Assembly: GCA_016188075.1 (NCBI GenBank)
Contig: JACPIO010000002.1
Coordinates: 1-35,264, forward strand
Direction: 5' to 3'
Length of the DNA: 35,264 bases
Source: Candidatus Wolfebacteria bacterium
GTDB taxonomy: Bacteria > Patescibacteriota > Minisyncoccia > UBA6257 > UBA9933
Shown here piece after piece: positions 8,637 to 17,490 of the stretch. Positions within the stretch are counted from its first letter, which is position 1; every line of letters starts with the position of its first letter. A program made the translations under genes and the position numbers. The notes beneath the pieces were generated by a model. That model saw nothing but the letters and a program-made list of their open reading frames with translations. It was not told the DNA's origin and did no database searches.

Positions 8637-9005
8637 ATGAATTGCGTTTTTTGTAAAATCGTAAAAAAAGAAATACCGGCGGAGTTCGTCTACGAAAAAA
8701 ATAATATTTTGGTCTTTGCCGACATCCGACCCAAAGCGCCTGTTCACTACTTGGTCATTCCCGAAGCTCACATTGAATCAATCCTTTATTTGGAGGAGGT
8801 TCACAAAAAAGTTATTTCGGAAATGGTTTTTGCCGCGAAAGAAGTAGCTCAAAAACTGGAGCTCAAAGGATACAAATTGGTTTTCAATGTCGGAAAAGAA
8901 GGAGGACAAGTGGTCGATCATCTCCATCTTCATCTTTTGGGAGGCTGGAGCGCTAAAGCCGACATTGATCGTCTGCCGCACCCGGGACTAAAATATGAAG
9001 CATGA
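8637..9005 (+). CDS. HIT family (HinT-like) nucleotide-binding protein
   Basis: Histidine-triad hydrolase, most like the HinT branch that cleaves purine nucleoside phosphoramidates. It is 122 aa, starts with the CVFCKIVKKEIPA motif and has the triad in DHLHLHLLGGW, with VFNVGKEGGQ before it. The cytoplasmic role is usually housekeeping. The last residues (YEA) and the stop codon fall within the 7-nt repeat gaagcat that fills the junction to rpsU, so the C-terminus appears to have been re-formed by the repeat. Confidence 0.93.
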   Translation: MNCVFCKIVKKEIPAEFVYEKNNILVFADIRPKAPVHYLVIPEAHIESILYLEEVHKKVISEMVFAAKEVAQKLELKGYKLVFNVGKEGGQVVDHLHLHLLGGWSAKADIDRLPHPGLKYEA

Positions 9006-9024
9006 AGCATGAAACATGAAACAT
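8997..9024. repeat. Heptanucleotide tandem repeat, HIT-rpsU junction
   Basis: Four consecutive 7-nt units, gaagcat twice then gaaacat twice. The repeat supplies the HIT stop codon and ends 1 nt before the rpsU ATG. Confidence 0.85.
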
Positions 9025-9025
9025 T

Positions 9026-9238
9026 ATGGAATTAAAACGTCGCGAGGGAGAATCGGTTGGATCGTTTCTCCATCGCTTTACAAAAAAAGTTAGACAAAGC
9101 GGTATTTTGGTGGAAGCCAAGAAAAGGCGTTTTCAGAGGCGTAAGTCTTCAAAGCTAAAAAAGCGTCTTTCGGCGCTTTATCGTTCCCGAAAAAGAAAAG
9201 AAGTGGAGAAGGCCAAAAAATTTGGAATACCCGGTTAA
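9026..9238 (+). CDS. rpsU: 30S ribosomal protein bS21
   Basis: Small basic ribosomal protein of the 30S platform, near the anti-SD end of 16S rRNA. At 70 aa it fits the family, with GESVGSFLHRFTKKVRQSG followed by a long Lys/Arg-rich helix (KKRRFQRRKSSKLKKRLSALYRSRKRK). It is followed 6 nt later by the GatB/YqeY-domain gene, the usual bacterial neighbour of rpsU. Confidence 0.93.
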   Translation: MELKRREGESVGSFLHRFTKKVRQSGILVEAKKRRFQRRKSSKLKKRLSALYRSRKRKEVEKAKKFGIPG

Positions 9239-9244
9239 TTCGAA

Positions 9245-9709
9245 ATGGAAACGTTTCTGCAGCGAAAAATTGAGGACGACCTAAAAGAGGCTTTAAAGAG
9301 TGGTAATTCCAAGAAGGTTTCGACCTTAAGATTGATTTCGGCCTCGATCCACAATCGGGAAATAGAAAAAAGAAGTAAAACCGGAGATCGGGTTTTGACT
9401 GACGAGGAGATTTTGGAAGTTTTAAATCGGGAAGCCAAAAAAAGAAAAGAGGCAATCGAGATCTATTTAAAAAATGGCCGCGGGGATCTGGCTCAGGGAG
9501 AAACCGAAGAGCTTGGAATGATAGAAGTCTACCTCCCTCGGCAGTTAACCGAGGAAGAGCTCGGAGAGTTTATCAGCGAGGTTATAATTTCTCTGGGAAG
9601 CAACCCAAAAGATTTTGGCCGAATAATGGGAGAAGTGATGAAGCTGGCTAAGGGCAGGGCTGACGGAAGAAGAGTAGGAGAAATGATAAAAAAAAGAATC
9701 TCTGAATGA
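9245..9709 (+). CDS. GatB/YqeY domain-containing protein
   Basis: YqeY-like protein of 154 aa, related to the C-terminal tRNA-binding tail of GatB. The exact role is unsettled, but a link to tRNA-dependent amidation has been proposed. It is an all-helical, charged protein with the expected layout: a first helix pair with LRLISASIHNREIEKR, the middle REAKKRKEAIEIYLKNGR, then EVYLPRQLTEEEL and the C-terminal DFGRIMGEVMKLAKGRADG that marks the family. It follows rpsU and overlaps ybeY by 4 nt (ATGA). Confidence 0.92.
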   Translation: METFLQRKIEDDLKEALKSGNSKKVSTLRLISASIHNREIEKRSKTGDRVLTDEEILEVLNREAKKRKEAIEIYLKNGRGDLAQGETEELGMIEVYLPRQLTEEELGEFISEVIISLGSNPKDFGRIMGEVMKLAKGRADGRRVGEMIKKRISE

Positions 9710-10155
9710 ACAAAGTTCTGGTTTGGAGTCTAAGACCCGCTTTCAAAAGCAAGGAACAATACGTAAAGCGCGTTGCCTCTAAAATCTTGAAGGTCCTGAA
9801 AAAAGAAAAGGTTGCTCTGGAAATCAATTTGATAGACGATCGGGCCATGCGAAAAATTAACAGGCGGTATCGAGGAGTGGATAAGCCGACGAACGTATTG
9901 AGTTTTCGGGAATCTAAAGATTTCCCTCATCCTGAAAGCAAATTAAAATATTTGGGAGAAATTTACCTATCCCCGGACTATATTAAAAAAGAAGCCCGAG
10001 TTAACGGAATTACCGGTTACAAATTACTAATTACCAGCTTGCTCGTCCACGGCATTCTTCATCTTCTGGGCTACACTCATAAGAATGAGAATGATAGAAT
10101 AAAGATGGAAAACAAGGAGCGGCAGCTCCTTAAATTCCTAATGACCAATTCCTAA
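9706..10155 (+). CDS. ybeY: Endoribonuclease YbeY (rRNA maturation factor)
   Basis: Zinc metalloprotein involved in 16S rRNA 3'-end maturation and ribosome quality control. At 149 aa it is typical. The metal site HGILHLLGYTHKNEND gives the H-x3-H-x5-H pattern, and the upstream NRRYRGVDKPTNVLSF and YLGEIYLSP segments are family signatures. Its start overlaps the YqeY stop, so the two are translationally coupled. A heptad-type repeat begins right at its stop codon. Confidence 0.95.
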   Translation: MNKVLVWSLRPAFKSKEQYVKRVASKILKVLKKEKVALEINLIDDRAMRKINRRYRGVDKPTNVLSFRESKDFPHPESKLKYLGEIYLSPDYIKKEARVNGITGYKLLITSLLVHGILHLLGYTHKNENDRIKMENKERQLLKFLMTNS

Positions 10156-10233
10156 TTTCCAATAAAATGCTTAATAACTAAATTTTATTAGAAAATTTAT
10201 TAGAAATTAGTAATTAGAAATTAGAAATTTCTT
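10138..10233. repeat. AT-rich heptad-type repeat and hairpin, ybeY-ftsA junction
   Basis: Units related to taattnn/gaaatta in a 7-nt period on both flanks (caattcctaatttcc; gaaattagtaattagaaa), with inverted copies able to fold back. It fills the whole junction and overlaps the ybeY 3' end. No clear promoter is visible, so ftsA may be expressed through it. Confidence 0.7.
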
Positions 10234-10234
10234 A

Positions 10235-11458
10235 ATGTACATTACTTCTCTTGATATCGGCACATCAGAAATACGCGCTCTCGTGGCCGAGACACAAAAA
10301 GACCGTCGATTGTCATTAGCCGGTCTTTTTAAAAGTAAAGCCGAGGGTTTGCGCAAGGGCGAAATTGTAAGCATTGATGATGCTTCGAGAGTTCTCGCTC
10401 TTCTTTTCGATGACATAAAAAAGATTCATAAAACCGCTTTAAAAAATATTTTTTTGGGCGTGGGCGGCAGTAATATAAAAATGGAAAGTTCTCGGGGCAT
10501 CGCGGCGGTTTCCCGATCGGACAACGAAATCTATCAGGATGACGTTCAAAGAGTGATTAAAGCCTCGCAGGCAATCAGCCTTGGCCCTAATCGGATGATT
10601 CTTCATACTTTAACAAGGGAGTTCATCGTGGATGGCACCTCTGGCATTGTTGATCCATTGGGGATGGTGGGAAACCGATTGGAGGTCCAAAGCTTAATCA
10701 TTCATAGTTTTAAGTCCAGCGTTAACTCTCTAATAAAATGCGTTGAAGCCGTGGGCGGCGAGGTGGCTGGTTTAATTTTTAATCCCTTGGCGGCCAGCCG
10801 GGCAGTTTTAAGCAAAATTCAAAAAGACTTGGGAGTAGTCGTGATTGATATTGGCGCCGGAACAACCGGGGTTTGCGTCTATGAAGAAAATAATCTGCTT
10901 CAGGTTATGGTTTTGCCGATGGGCGCGACCAATATCACCAATGACCTGGCTATTGGATTAAGGTGCGGCGTGGGAAGCGCTGAAACCATCAAGTTGTCTT
11001 TTGGGTTTGCTCTGCCTAAGGAAGTGGGGACGAGAGAGCGGTTGGAGCTTCAGGAAATCGATCCGAATTTGAAATCGAACGTGACTCGGCGTTTTATCTC
11101 CGAAATTATCGAGGTTCGGCTTGCGGAAATTTTCGAGTTGGTGAATAATGAGCTTAAATTAATGGGCAGGAATAGTCGCCTGCCGGCAGGAGTGGTTGTA
11201 ACCGGCGGCGGGGCGAAAATGCCTGGCATAGTCGATTTAGCCAAGGAGGAGTTGAAATTACCGGCGCAGATCGGCATTCCGGTCTTGGACAATCTGGAAG
11301 TAAATGACCCCGAGGTTCGCCTTGAGCTGGAGGATCCTCGATTTTCCGTTGCCTTGGGGCTGCTTCTCTGGGGGGGTGATGAATCTTTTAAGGGAAAGTG
11401 GTCAAGCTCAAAGAAGGGCGGGTGGGCTGGAAAATTTTTTAAACATTTTTTGCCCTAG
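10235..11458 (+). CDS. ftsA: Cell division protein FtsA
   Basis: Actin-like ATPase that tethers FtsZ to the membrane and recruits the divisome. At 407 aa it is typical. Phosphate-1 motif SLDIGTSEIRALV is at the N-terminus, phosphate-2 VVVIDIGAGTTGVCVY in the middle, and the adenosine motif VVTGGGAKMPGI near residue 320. The 1C subdomain follows the first strand set. The C-terminus GGWAGKFFKHFLP is an amphipathic membrane-targeting helix. It is followed 6 nt later by ftsZ, the conserved pair. Confidence 0.95.
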   Translation: MYITSLDIGTSEIRALVAETQKDRRLSLAGLFKSKAEGLRKGEIVSIDDASRVLALLFDDIKKIHKTALKNIFLGVGGSNIKMESSRGIAAVSRSDNEIYQDDVQRVIKASQAISLGPNRMILHTLTREFIVDGTSGIVDPLGMVGNRLEVQSLIIHSFKSSVNSLIKCVEAVGGEVAGLIFNPLAASRAVLSKIQKDLGVVVIDIGAGTTGVCVYEENNLLQVMVLPMGATNITNDLAIGLRCGVGSAETIKLSFGFALPKEVGTRERLELQEIDPNLKSNVTRRFISEIIEVRLAEIFELVNNELKLMGRNSRLPAGVVVTGGGAKMPGIVDLAKEELKLPAQIGIPVLDNLEVNDPEVRLELEDPRFSVALGLLLWGGDESFKGKWSSSKKGGWAGKFFKHFLP

Positions 11459-11464
11459 AAATTA

Positions 11465-12685
11465 ATGGCAAAATTACCCAAGAATAAAATTAATTCAGAA
11501 TATAATCTGGCCAAGATTCGGGTTGTGGGCGTTGGCGGCGCGGGTTGCAACGCCGTTTCTCGGATGACTGACGGATTTCCTCGCGGAGTGGATCTCGTAG
11601 CCGTAAATACCGATCTTCAGGACTTAACGCATGCTAACGCTAAAAGAAAGATTCAAATTGGAAAGAACGCAACCAAGGGTTTGGGCAGCGGAATGAATCC
11701 GGATTTGGGAAGGCAGGCGGCGGAAGAAAGCCGTTCCGAGATCGCCGACGTTCTTCAGGGTTCTGACTTAATTTTTATTACCGCTGGTTTCGGCGGCGGA
11801 ACCGGCACCGGCGCTTCTCCGGTCATAGCCGAGATCGCCAAAGACTTGGGAATTTTGACCATCGCCGTAGTCACCAAACCTTTTAGCTTCGAAGGATCGA
11901 AAAGAACGCAGATTGCCGAAGAAGGATTGATTAAAATTCGGGATCGCGTCGACACCCTAATCAGTATTCCCAACGATCGGATATTTTCTTTGGTTGATAA
12001 AGACACTCCGCTCCTCCGCGCTTTTGAGGAGATTGACGAGGTTTTAAAAAACTCCGTTTTGGGGATTACCGAAGTGATTACTACCCCCGGGACCATAAAT
12101 ATTGATTTTGCCGACGTAAAAACGATTATTCAGGACGGCGGATCAGCCATCATTGGCGTTGGAGTGGGAAGCGGCCCTGATCGGTCGGTCGCCGCGGCCA
12201 ATATGGCCATCCATTCGCCTCTTCTCGAAACTTCCATTGACGGGGCTAAAGGCGTTCTTTTCAGCATCGCTGGTCATAAAGACTTAAAAATGAGCGAGGT
12301 TAATGAAATTGCCAAGTTGATTGGAGAGAGCGTGGATCCGTCGGCGAAAATAATCTTCGGCAGCCACCACGATCGCAAGCTTAAAAAAGGCCAGATTAAA
12401 GTTACCTTAGTCGCCACGGGTTTTAACGGTCATATTACCCGGAACAATGTGCTTTTTTCAGCTTTGCCGCTTGCCGCGCCGTCCAAAAAAGAAGAAGGAG
12501 CTTTTAATCCTTCTCGAAGTTTGAGGGATCTAGGTGAATCAGAATTAAAAGAAAAAGAAGATGAAAGTAAGCCTCTTTTTGATAAAGCCTTTGATTCTAA
12601 CCTTGATACCGGCGAAGGAGATAAAAAAGAAGAGGTTTGGGACATACCGGCTTTTCTTCGGAAGAAGAAGCGCAAACGCCGCTAG
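11465..12685 (+). CDS. ftsZ: Cell division protein FtsZ
   Basis: Tubulin-like GTPase that forms the cytokinetic ring. It shows VVGVGGAGCNAV at the N-terminus, the tubulin signature GGGTGTGASPVIAEIA (about 112-127), NDRIFSLVDKDTPL for the synergy loop region, and the C-terminal polymerisation subdomain. A charged linker (about 340-385) leads to the conserved tail EVWDIPAFLRKKKRKRR, which matches the DIPAFLR peptide that binds FtsA; a basic end follows. At 406 aa it is normal. It is translated right after ftsA. Confidence 0.97.
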   Translation: MAKLPKNKINSEYNLAKIRVVGVGGAGCNAVSRMTDGFPRGVDLVAVNTDLQDLTHANAKRKIQIGKNATKGLGSGMNPDLGRQAAEESRSEIADVLQGSDLIFITAGFGGGTGTGASPVIAEIAKDLGILTIAVVTKPFSFEGSKRTQIAEEGLIKIRDRVDTLISIPNDRIFSLVDKDTPLLRAFEEIDEVLKNSVLGITEVITTPGTINIDFADVKTIIQDGGSAIIGVGVGSGPDRSVAAANMAIHSPLLETSIDGAKGVLFSIAGHKDLKMSEVNEIAKLIGESVDPSAKIIFGSHHDRKLKKGQIKVTLVATGFNGHITRNNVLFSALPLAAPSKKEEGAFNPSRSLRDLGESELKEKEDESKPLFDKAFDSNLDTGEGDKKEEVWDIPAFLRKKKRKRR

Positions 12686-12701
12686 GTTGCGGGAATTTTT
12701 A

Positions 12702-12730
12702 TTGACAACCCCGTTCTTATTCAGTTTAGT
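12702..12730 (+). promoter_or_regulatory. Putative sigma70 promoter for nrdJ
   Basis: TTGACA, a 17-bp spacer, then TTTAGT, leaving a leader of roughly 75 nt before the nrdJ ATG. The -10 box is only moderate. I saw no cobalamin-riboswitch core in the short leader. Confidence 0.45.
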
Positions 12731-12813
12731 TGTCCACAAGGCCGGGTTGAAAATTAGTTTCGTCGCAGTTAAGATTCTATCGTCAATCGGTTTTTTAAAA
12801 TTTATTTTTAACC

Positions 12814-15087
12814 ATGGAGGGGCAAACAATTTTAGGAACAGAAATTTTTAAATTAGTCAAGAAGCGCGACGGGCGGCTCGCGGCTTTTGAACAAGATCGC
12901 GTTACCCGAGCGATTTTGAAAGCAATGATGGCCGTGGGCGAGGGATCGCCGGAAGACGCCAAAAGGGTTTCCGATTTCGTAATTAAAGAATTAAAAAAGA
13001 AGTACTTACCGGGCTATATTTTAGGAATTGAAGAGATTCAGGATATGGTGGAAACTTCTTTGGTTACCCTTGATTACGCCAAAACCGTCAAGGCCTACAT
13101 CCTTTATCGGCAGAAGCGCGCCGAAATTCGCGGACAAACGCGAACCATTCCCGAGAAAGTAAAAAATTTTGTTCTCGAAAGTAAAAAATATTTTAAGAAT
13201 CCGCTTTCGGAATTTATATACTACAGAAGTTATTCGCGCTGGATTGAGTCGGAAAGCCGGAGAGAGACTTGGGTGGAAACAGTCAACCGCTACATCTCTT
13301 TTATGCGGGAGAACCTCGGCGACAAACTGACGGACGCCGAGTATGACGAATTGCGGCAGGCGATCTTGGAACAGAGAATCGTTCCTTCGATGCGGCTCAT
13401 GTGGTCAGCGGGCGAAGCTTGCCGGAAAAATAATACCACGGCCTACAACTGTTCGTTTATCGCACCGACCAAACTGGAAGATTTCGCCGAGATAATGTTT
13501 TTGGCGATGTGCGGTTCGGGCGTGGGATTTTCAGTTGAACAAAACAATGTTCAAAAGCTGCCTCAAATAAAAAAGCAGACCGGAGAGGTCTTGCCGGCTT
13601 ATGTCATTGAGGACAGCAAGGAAGGCTGGGGCGATGCTTTGACGTTTGGTTTTAAAACCTGGTTTGAAGGAAAAGACGTTAATTTTGATTTTTCGAAATT
13701 AAGACCAGCCGGAGCCAGACTCCGAACAATGGGGGGAAAGAGTTCCGGGCCCGGCCCCTTAAAAGAACTTCTTGAATTTTCCCGAAGAAAAATTTTAGCT
13801 CGTCAGGGCCGGCGTCTGAATCCGATTGATGTTCACGATATAATTTGTAAGACCGGAGAAGTCGTGCATATGGGCGGCGTCCGCCGGACCGCTTTGATTT
13901 CGCTTTCTGACTTGGACGATACCGAAATGCGCATGGCTAAGGTTGGTCAATTTTATCTGACGGAGCCGCAGCGCAGCATGGCCAATAACTCGGCCGTCTA
14001 TAATGAAAAGCCCGGAGCCGCGGAATTTTTGGATGAGTGGTTGGCTTTGGCCAAGAGCGGTTCGGGCGAGCGGGGAATTTTTAACCGCGGCGGCCTCAAA
14101 AAACAAATGCCGTCTCGGAGGTGGCCGGTTTTTGGATCGGATGCCTCTATGAGCGGTACGAATCCATGCGGCGAAATAATTCTCAAATCCAAGCAATTCT
14201 GCAATTTAACCGAGGTTATTGCTCGACTGGAAGATACCGAAGAAACCCTGGTGGATAAGGCGCGACTCGCGGCCATTTTGGGCACTTATCAGTCGATGCT
14301 TACGAATTTTCCCTATCTTTCTCCTCAATGGAAGGAAAATTGCGACGCCGAGCGTCTTTTGGGCGTTTCCATCACTGGCCAGTGGGATTCGCCGGCAGTG
14401 CGTAATTCCGAAACCTTAAGCAAGATGAAACAAAAAGCCCTTGAAACAAATAAAATTTACGCCGAACGATTTGGCATTAATGCGTCGACGGCGGTTACTT
14501 GCGTGAAGCCGTCCGGCACTGTTTCTCAATTGGTGGATGCGGCCTCGGGTATGCATCCGCGTCACAGCCGTTACTATATAAGACGAGTGCGGATTTCCGC
14601 GAGCGACGGGTTATTTCAAATGCTTAAGGATCAAAAAATTCCTTATCACGCGGAAGTCGGTCAGAGTTTGGATTCAGCCACCACCTATGTGTTGGAATTT
14701 CCGGTTAAGGCGCCTGACGGGGGAGTTTTTAAAAATGATTTGACTGCCGTGGAACAACTTGAACACTGGAAGATGGTCAAGGAGAATTTCACGGAACACA
14801 ATCCGTCGGTGACGATTTCCGTGGGCGAGGGCGAATGGATCGGGGTGGCTAACTGGCTTTACGAGAGTTGGGATATATTGGGAGGCCTTTCTTTCCTTCC
14901 GCGGGAAGATAAAAATCACGTTTACGCTCTGGCTCCCTATGAAGAGATTACGGAAGAAAAATATCGGGAAATTATGGAGAGTTTTCCGGATCTCGATTTC
15001 TCTCAAATAATAATTTACGAAAAAAACGACGAAACCCAGGGTTCGAAGGAGCTGGCTTGCGTTGGATCTGTTTGTGAGGTACAATAG
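12814..15087 (+). CDS. nrdJ: Adenosylcobalamin-dependent (class II) ribonucleotide reductase
   Basis: Makes deoxyribonucleotides with a cobalamin-generated thiyl radical, independent of oxygen. The 757-aa protein has an N-terminal ATP-cone (about residues 10-100: VKKRDGRLAAFEQDRVTRAI), then the catalytic barrel with NTTAYNCSFIAP, AMCGSGVGFSVE, MGGVRRTALISLSD, and the active-site pair NPCGEIILKSKQFCNLTEV. The tail CVGSVCEVQ is a CX4C redox pair like that of the Lactobacillus-type ribonucleoside-triphosphate reductase. No nrdA or nrdB is nearby. No cobalamin synthesis genes are in the window, so B12 would have to be salvaged. secD follows after 8 nt. Confidence 0.92.
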   Translation: MEGQTILGTEIFKLVKKRDGRLAAFEQDRVTRAILKAMMAVGEGSPEDAKRVSDFVIKELKKKYLPGYILGIEEIQDMVETSLVTLDYAKTVKAYILYRQKRAEIRGQTRTIPEKVKNFVLESKKYFKNPLSEFIYYRSYSRWIESESRRETWVETVNRYISFMRENLGDKLTDAEYDELRQAILEQRIVPSMRLMWSAGEACRKNNTTAYNCSFIAPTKLEDFAEIMFLAMCGSGVGFSVEQNNVQKLPQIKKQTGEVLPAYVIEDSKEGWGDALTFGFKTWFEGKDVNFDFSKLRPAGARLRTMGGKSSGPGPLKELLEFSRRKILARQGRRLNPIDVHDIICKTGEVVHMGGVRRTALISLSDLDDTEMRMAKVGQFYLTEPQRSMANNSAVYNEKPGAAEFLDEWLALAKSGSGERGIFNRGGLKKQMPSRRWPVFGSDASMSGTNPCGEIILKSKQFCNLTEVIARLEDTEETLVDKARLAAILGTYQSMLTNFPYLSPQWKENCDAERLLGVSITGQWDSPAVRNSETLSKMKQKALETNKIYAERFGINASTAVTCVKPSGTVSQLVDAASGMHPRHSRYYIRRVRISASDGLFQMLKDQKIPYHAEVGQSLDSATTYVLEFPVKAPDGGVFKNDLTAVEQLEHWKMVKENFTEHNPSVTISVGEGEWIGVANWLYESWDILGGLSFLPREDKNHVYALAPYEEITEEKYREIMESFPDLDFSQIIIYEKNDETQGSKELACVGSVCEVQ

Positions 15088-15095
15088 GAGTAATC

Positions 15096-16337
15096 GTGCC
15101 TAAGCGGAACTTATTTCTTTTGCTTTTTATTATTATTTTGACCGCCGGGAGCGGCCTTTTTGTCTACCCCCGCTCGATATTTCGATATGTCGATCTATCG
15201 CGTTTTTTACCTTGGCGCTTGGGGCTTGATTTGGTGGGGGGATCGCATTTGGTTTACGACGTCGATCTCTCTAATGTTTCCGATGGGCAGTCGGTTTTAA
15301 ACGGCCTCCGCGATATTATGGAAAAAAGAGTAAATCTTTTCGGCGTGTCCGAACCGAATGTCGTTTCTAGCCGCTCCGGAGGAAAAAGTTATATCATTGT
15401 TGAGCTGGCTGGAATTAAAAATCCGGCGGAGGCCATCGCGCAAATCGGGCGGACGGCTCTTTTGGAGTTTCGCGAAGTCATCTCGAGCGGAGACGAAAAA
15501 GAACCCAAAATTGAATTCACGCCGACGCCCCTCGGCGGCCGATACCTGACGTCAGCCCGCCTGACCGCCGATTCCTTGGGTCAGCCGCAGGTGGCTTTAA
15601 ATTTTAATTCCGAAGGCGCGAAAATTTTTGAAGAGTTGACCGGAAAGAACGTCGGAAAACCTTTGGCGATTTTTATTGACAGCGAGCTTATTTCTTCTCC
15701 GCGGGTTAATGAGAAAATTGCCGGAGGCAGCGCGGTTATCACCGGAGTGAAAAGAGAAGAAGCGAAAGCCTTGGTCAATCTTTTGAACGCCGGCGCCCTG
15801 CCGGCGCCGGTTACCCTAATTAGTCAGTCCACGATCGGCGCGAGTCTCGGAGCGGAATTTTTGAAAAAAGCGATTTGGGCGGGTTTTTGGGGAACGCTCG
15901 CGGTGATTTTGTTTATTTCCGTTTACTATCGCGGTCTGGGTATCTTGGCTTCTTTGGCCCTGCTTATTTACATCATTCTTACCTTGGGAGTTTTTAAACT
16001 TTTGGCGATCACGATGAGTTTGGCGGGCATTGCCGGGTTTATTTTATCGATTGGTATGGCGGTGGACGCCAATATTTTAATTTTCGAGCGGACCAAGGAA
16101 GAAATTAAAAGGGGTTTAACCAGGGTGGGCGCCATCGAAGAGGGATTTCGGCGCGCCTGGCCCCCTATTCGAGACTCCAATATCTCTACGATTCTTACTT
16201 CGATTATCCTTTATTTTTTCACCACCAGCTTTGTTCAGGGATTTGCCCTAACGCTTTTAATCGGAGTTTTGGTTTCGATGTTCTCCGCCATCACCGTCAC
16301 CCGAATTATTTTAAGGGTTTTCATAAAATCAGCATGA
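15096..16337 (+). CDS. secD: Protein translocase subunit SecD
   Basis: Membrane component of the SecDF complex that uses proton motive force to pull proteins through SecYEG. The GTG start at 15096 has an AGGAG-like SD six bases upstream (in taggagtaatc), better than most genes here. It has an N-terminal TM, the conserved LGLDLVGGSHLVYDVD, a periplasmic P1 domain with GRTALLEFREV, and five C-terminal TMs, including SIGMAVDANILIFERTKEE. The length of 413 aa is on the short side but complete. Its stop overlaps the secF start by 4 nt. Confidence 0.95.
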   Translation: MPKRNLFLLLFIIILTAGSGLFVYPRSIFRYVDLSRFLPWRLGLDLVGGSHLVYDVDLSNVSDGQSVLNGLRDIMEKRVNLFGVSEPNVVSSRSGGKSYIIVELAGIKNPAEAIAQIGRTALLEFREVISSGDEKEPKIEFTPTPLGGRYLTSARLTADSLGQPQVALNFNSEGAKIFEELTGKNVGKPLAIFIDSELISSPRVNEKIAGGSAVITGVKREEAKALVNLLNAGALPAPVTLISQSTIGASLGAEFLKKAIWAGFWGTLAVILFISVYYRGLGILASLALLIYIILTLGVFKLLAITMSLAGIAGFILSIGMAVDANILIFERTKEEIKRGLTRVGAIEEGFRRAWPPIRDSNISTILTSIILYFFTTSFVQGFALTLLIGVLVSMFSAITVTRIILRVFIKSA

Positions 16338-17287
16338 ACATCATTCGTTATCGTCATTTCTTCCTGTTTTTTTCCGGAGCGCTTGTCGCGTTGAGCGTTT
16401 TAGCTTTAATTTTCTGGCGGCTGACGCTGGGCATTGATTTTTTGGGCGGTACGCTTTGGGAGGTGGGACTAAGGACGGACCCCGAAGCAGAGCAAGCTCG
16501 CTACGGGGCAGGCGGTGAGCGGCTAACGGCTGTCGAACTAAAAGATTTTTTTGAAAAAAATTTGGGATTGAAAGACGTTTCGGTTTCACCTTCGGAGAAT
16601 CAGAGGTTTTTAATTCGGCTGCCGCACCTCGGCGAAGTAGAGCATCAAAGCCATTTAGGCCAGCTGAAATTTAAATATCCAGATCTCGAGGAAGTTCGCT
16701 TCGACGCCATCGGCCCGGCCATCGGAAAAGAATTGAGGCAAAAAGCCGTCTGGGCGATTATTTTGGTTTTATTCGGCATTTCTTTTTACGTCACCCTCGC
16801 TTTTCGCAAAGTTTCCCGTCCGATTAAATCTTGGAAATACGGAATGATTACGCTCGCGACTTTATTCCATGACGTTATGATTCCCGTGGGGCTTTTTTCC
16901 GTTTTGGGTCGTTTTGGGGGCGTGTCAGCCGATATAAATTTTGTGGTGGCGGTTTTGGTCGTTATGGGTTTCTCGGTTCACGATACGATTGTTGTTTTTG
17001 ACCGGATTCGGGAAAACCTTTTGAGTGTTCGACAGAATTTAAATTTCGCGGGACTCTCCGAGATAATCGGCGGGAGCGTAAGTCAGACCGCGACTCGATC
17101 CGTGAACACCTCGCTCACTCTTATCTTGGTTCTTTTGGCGCTCTTGTTTTTTGGGCCGTCGTCTCTTTGGTATTTTATTTTGACGATTTTGGTTGGCGTC
17201 ACTTTCGGCACCTATTCTTCGATTTGCGTTGCCAGCCCGCTTTTGCTCCTTATAAGCGGCACAAAGAAATCATCGCATGCGCTTTAG
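16334..17287 (+). CDS. secF: Protein translocase subunit SecF with a repeat-derived insert
   Basis: Partner of SecD; 317 aa with six TM segments. TLGIDFLGGTLWEV follows TM1, the family's D-x-x-GG motif, and the C-terminal SecD/SecF core has VVMGFSVHDTIVVFDRIREN and TRSVNTSLTLILVLLALLFFG. Residues about 48-64 (RTDPEAEQARYGAGGERL) are absent from the usual SecF pattern. They are the translation of a palindromic DNA element that also occurs at 5849-5886, so they are probably an insert in the exposed P1 loop. The stop codon lies in a 22-bp perfect palindrome. Confidence 0.94.
   Translation: MNIIRYRHFFLFFSGALVALSVLALIFWRLTLGIDFLGGTLWEVGLRTDPEAEQARYGAGGERLTAVELKDFFEKNLGLKDVSVSPSENQRFLIRLPHLGEVEHQSHLGQLKFKYPDLEEVRFDAIGPAIGKELRQKAVWAIILVLFGISFYVTLAFRKVSRPIKSWKYGMITLATLFHDVMIPVGLFSVLGRFGGVSADINFVVAVLVVMGFSVHDTIVVFDRIRENLLSVRQNLNFAGLSEIIGGSVSQTATRSVNTSLTLILVLLALLFFGPSSLWYFILTILVGVTFGTYSSICVASPLLLLISGTKKSSHAL
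16480..16514. repeat. Palindromic repeat element, copy B, inside secF
   Basis: CCCCGAAGCA, apex GAGCAAGCTC, then GCTACGGGGCAGGCG. The outer sequences match copy A at 5849-5886 exactly and only the apical hairpin differs. It keeps the secF frame open. Confidence 0.8.
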
Positions 17288-17300
17288 TTAACTAAAGCGC
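17279..17300. repeat. 22-bp perfect palindrome over the secF stop codon
   Basis: The left half GCGCTTTAGTT is exactly complementary to the right half. No T-run follows immediately, so a classical intrinsic terminator is uncertain. Confidence 0.7.
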
Positions 17301-17367
17301 GTTTAGTTTCGCCTAAAATAGCTTTTCAGAAGTTAATTTCAGAAGTTAAGTTGCGCTTACTTTGTGC

Positions 17368-17385
17368 GCTACGTTTAAACGTAGC
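17368..17385. repeat. 18-bp perfect palindrome, copy 1
   Basis: GCTACGTTTAAACGTAGC, identical to the core of copy 2 located 126 bp downstream. A candidate dimeric-protein binding site or RNA hairpin. Confidence 0.8.
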
Positions 17386-17490
17386 AGGCAGAATCGGTTG
17401 GTTTGTCATTAAAGCCGACTCCTAAGAAAAAGAGTTTTGATGGTTTTTGTTCCCCTGGGTTTTTCGTCTGTCTGTTGACATTCCTCCCTG

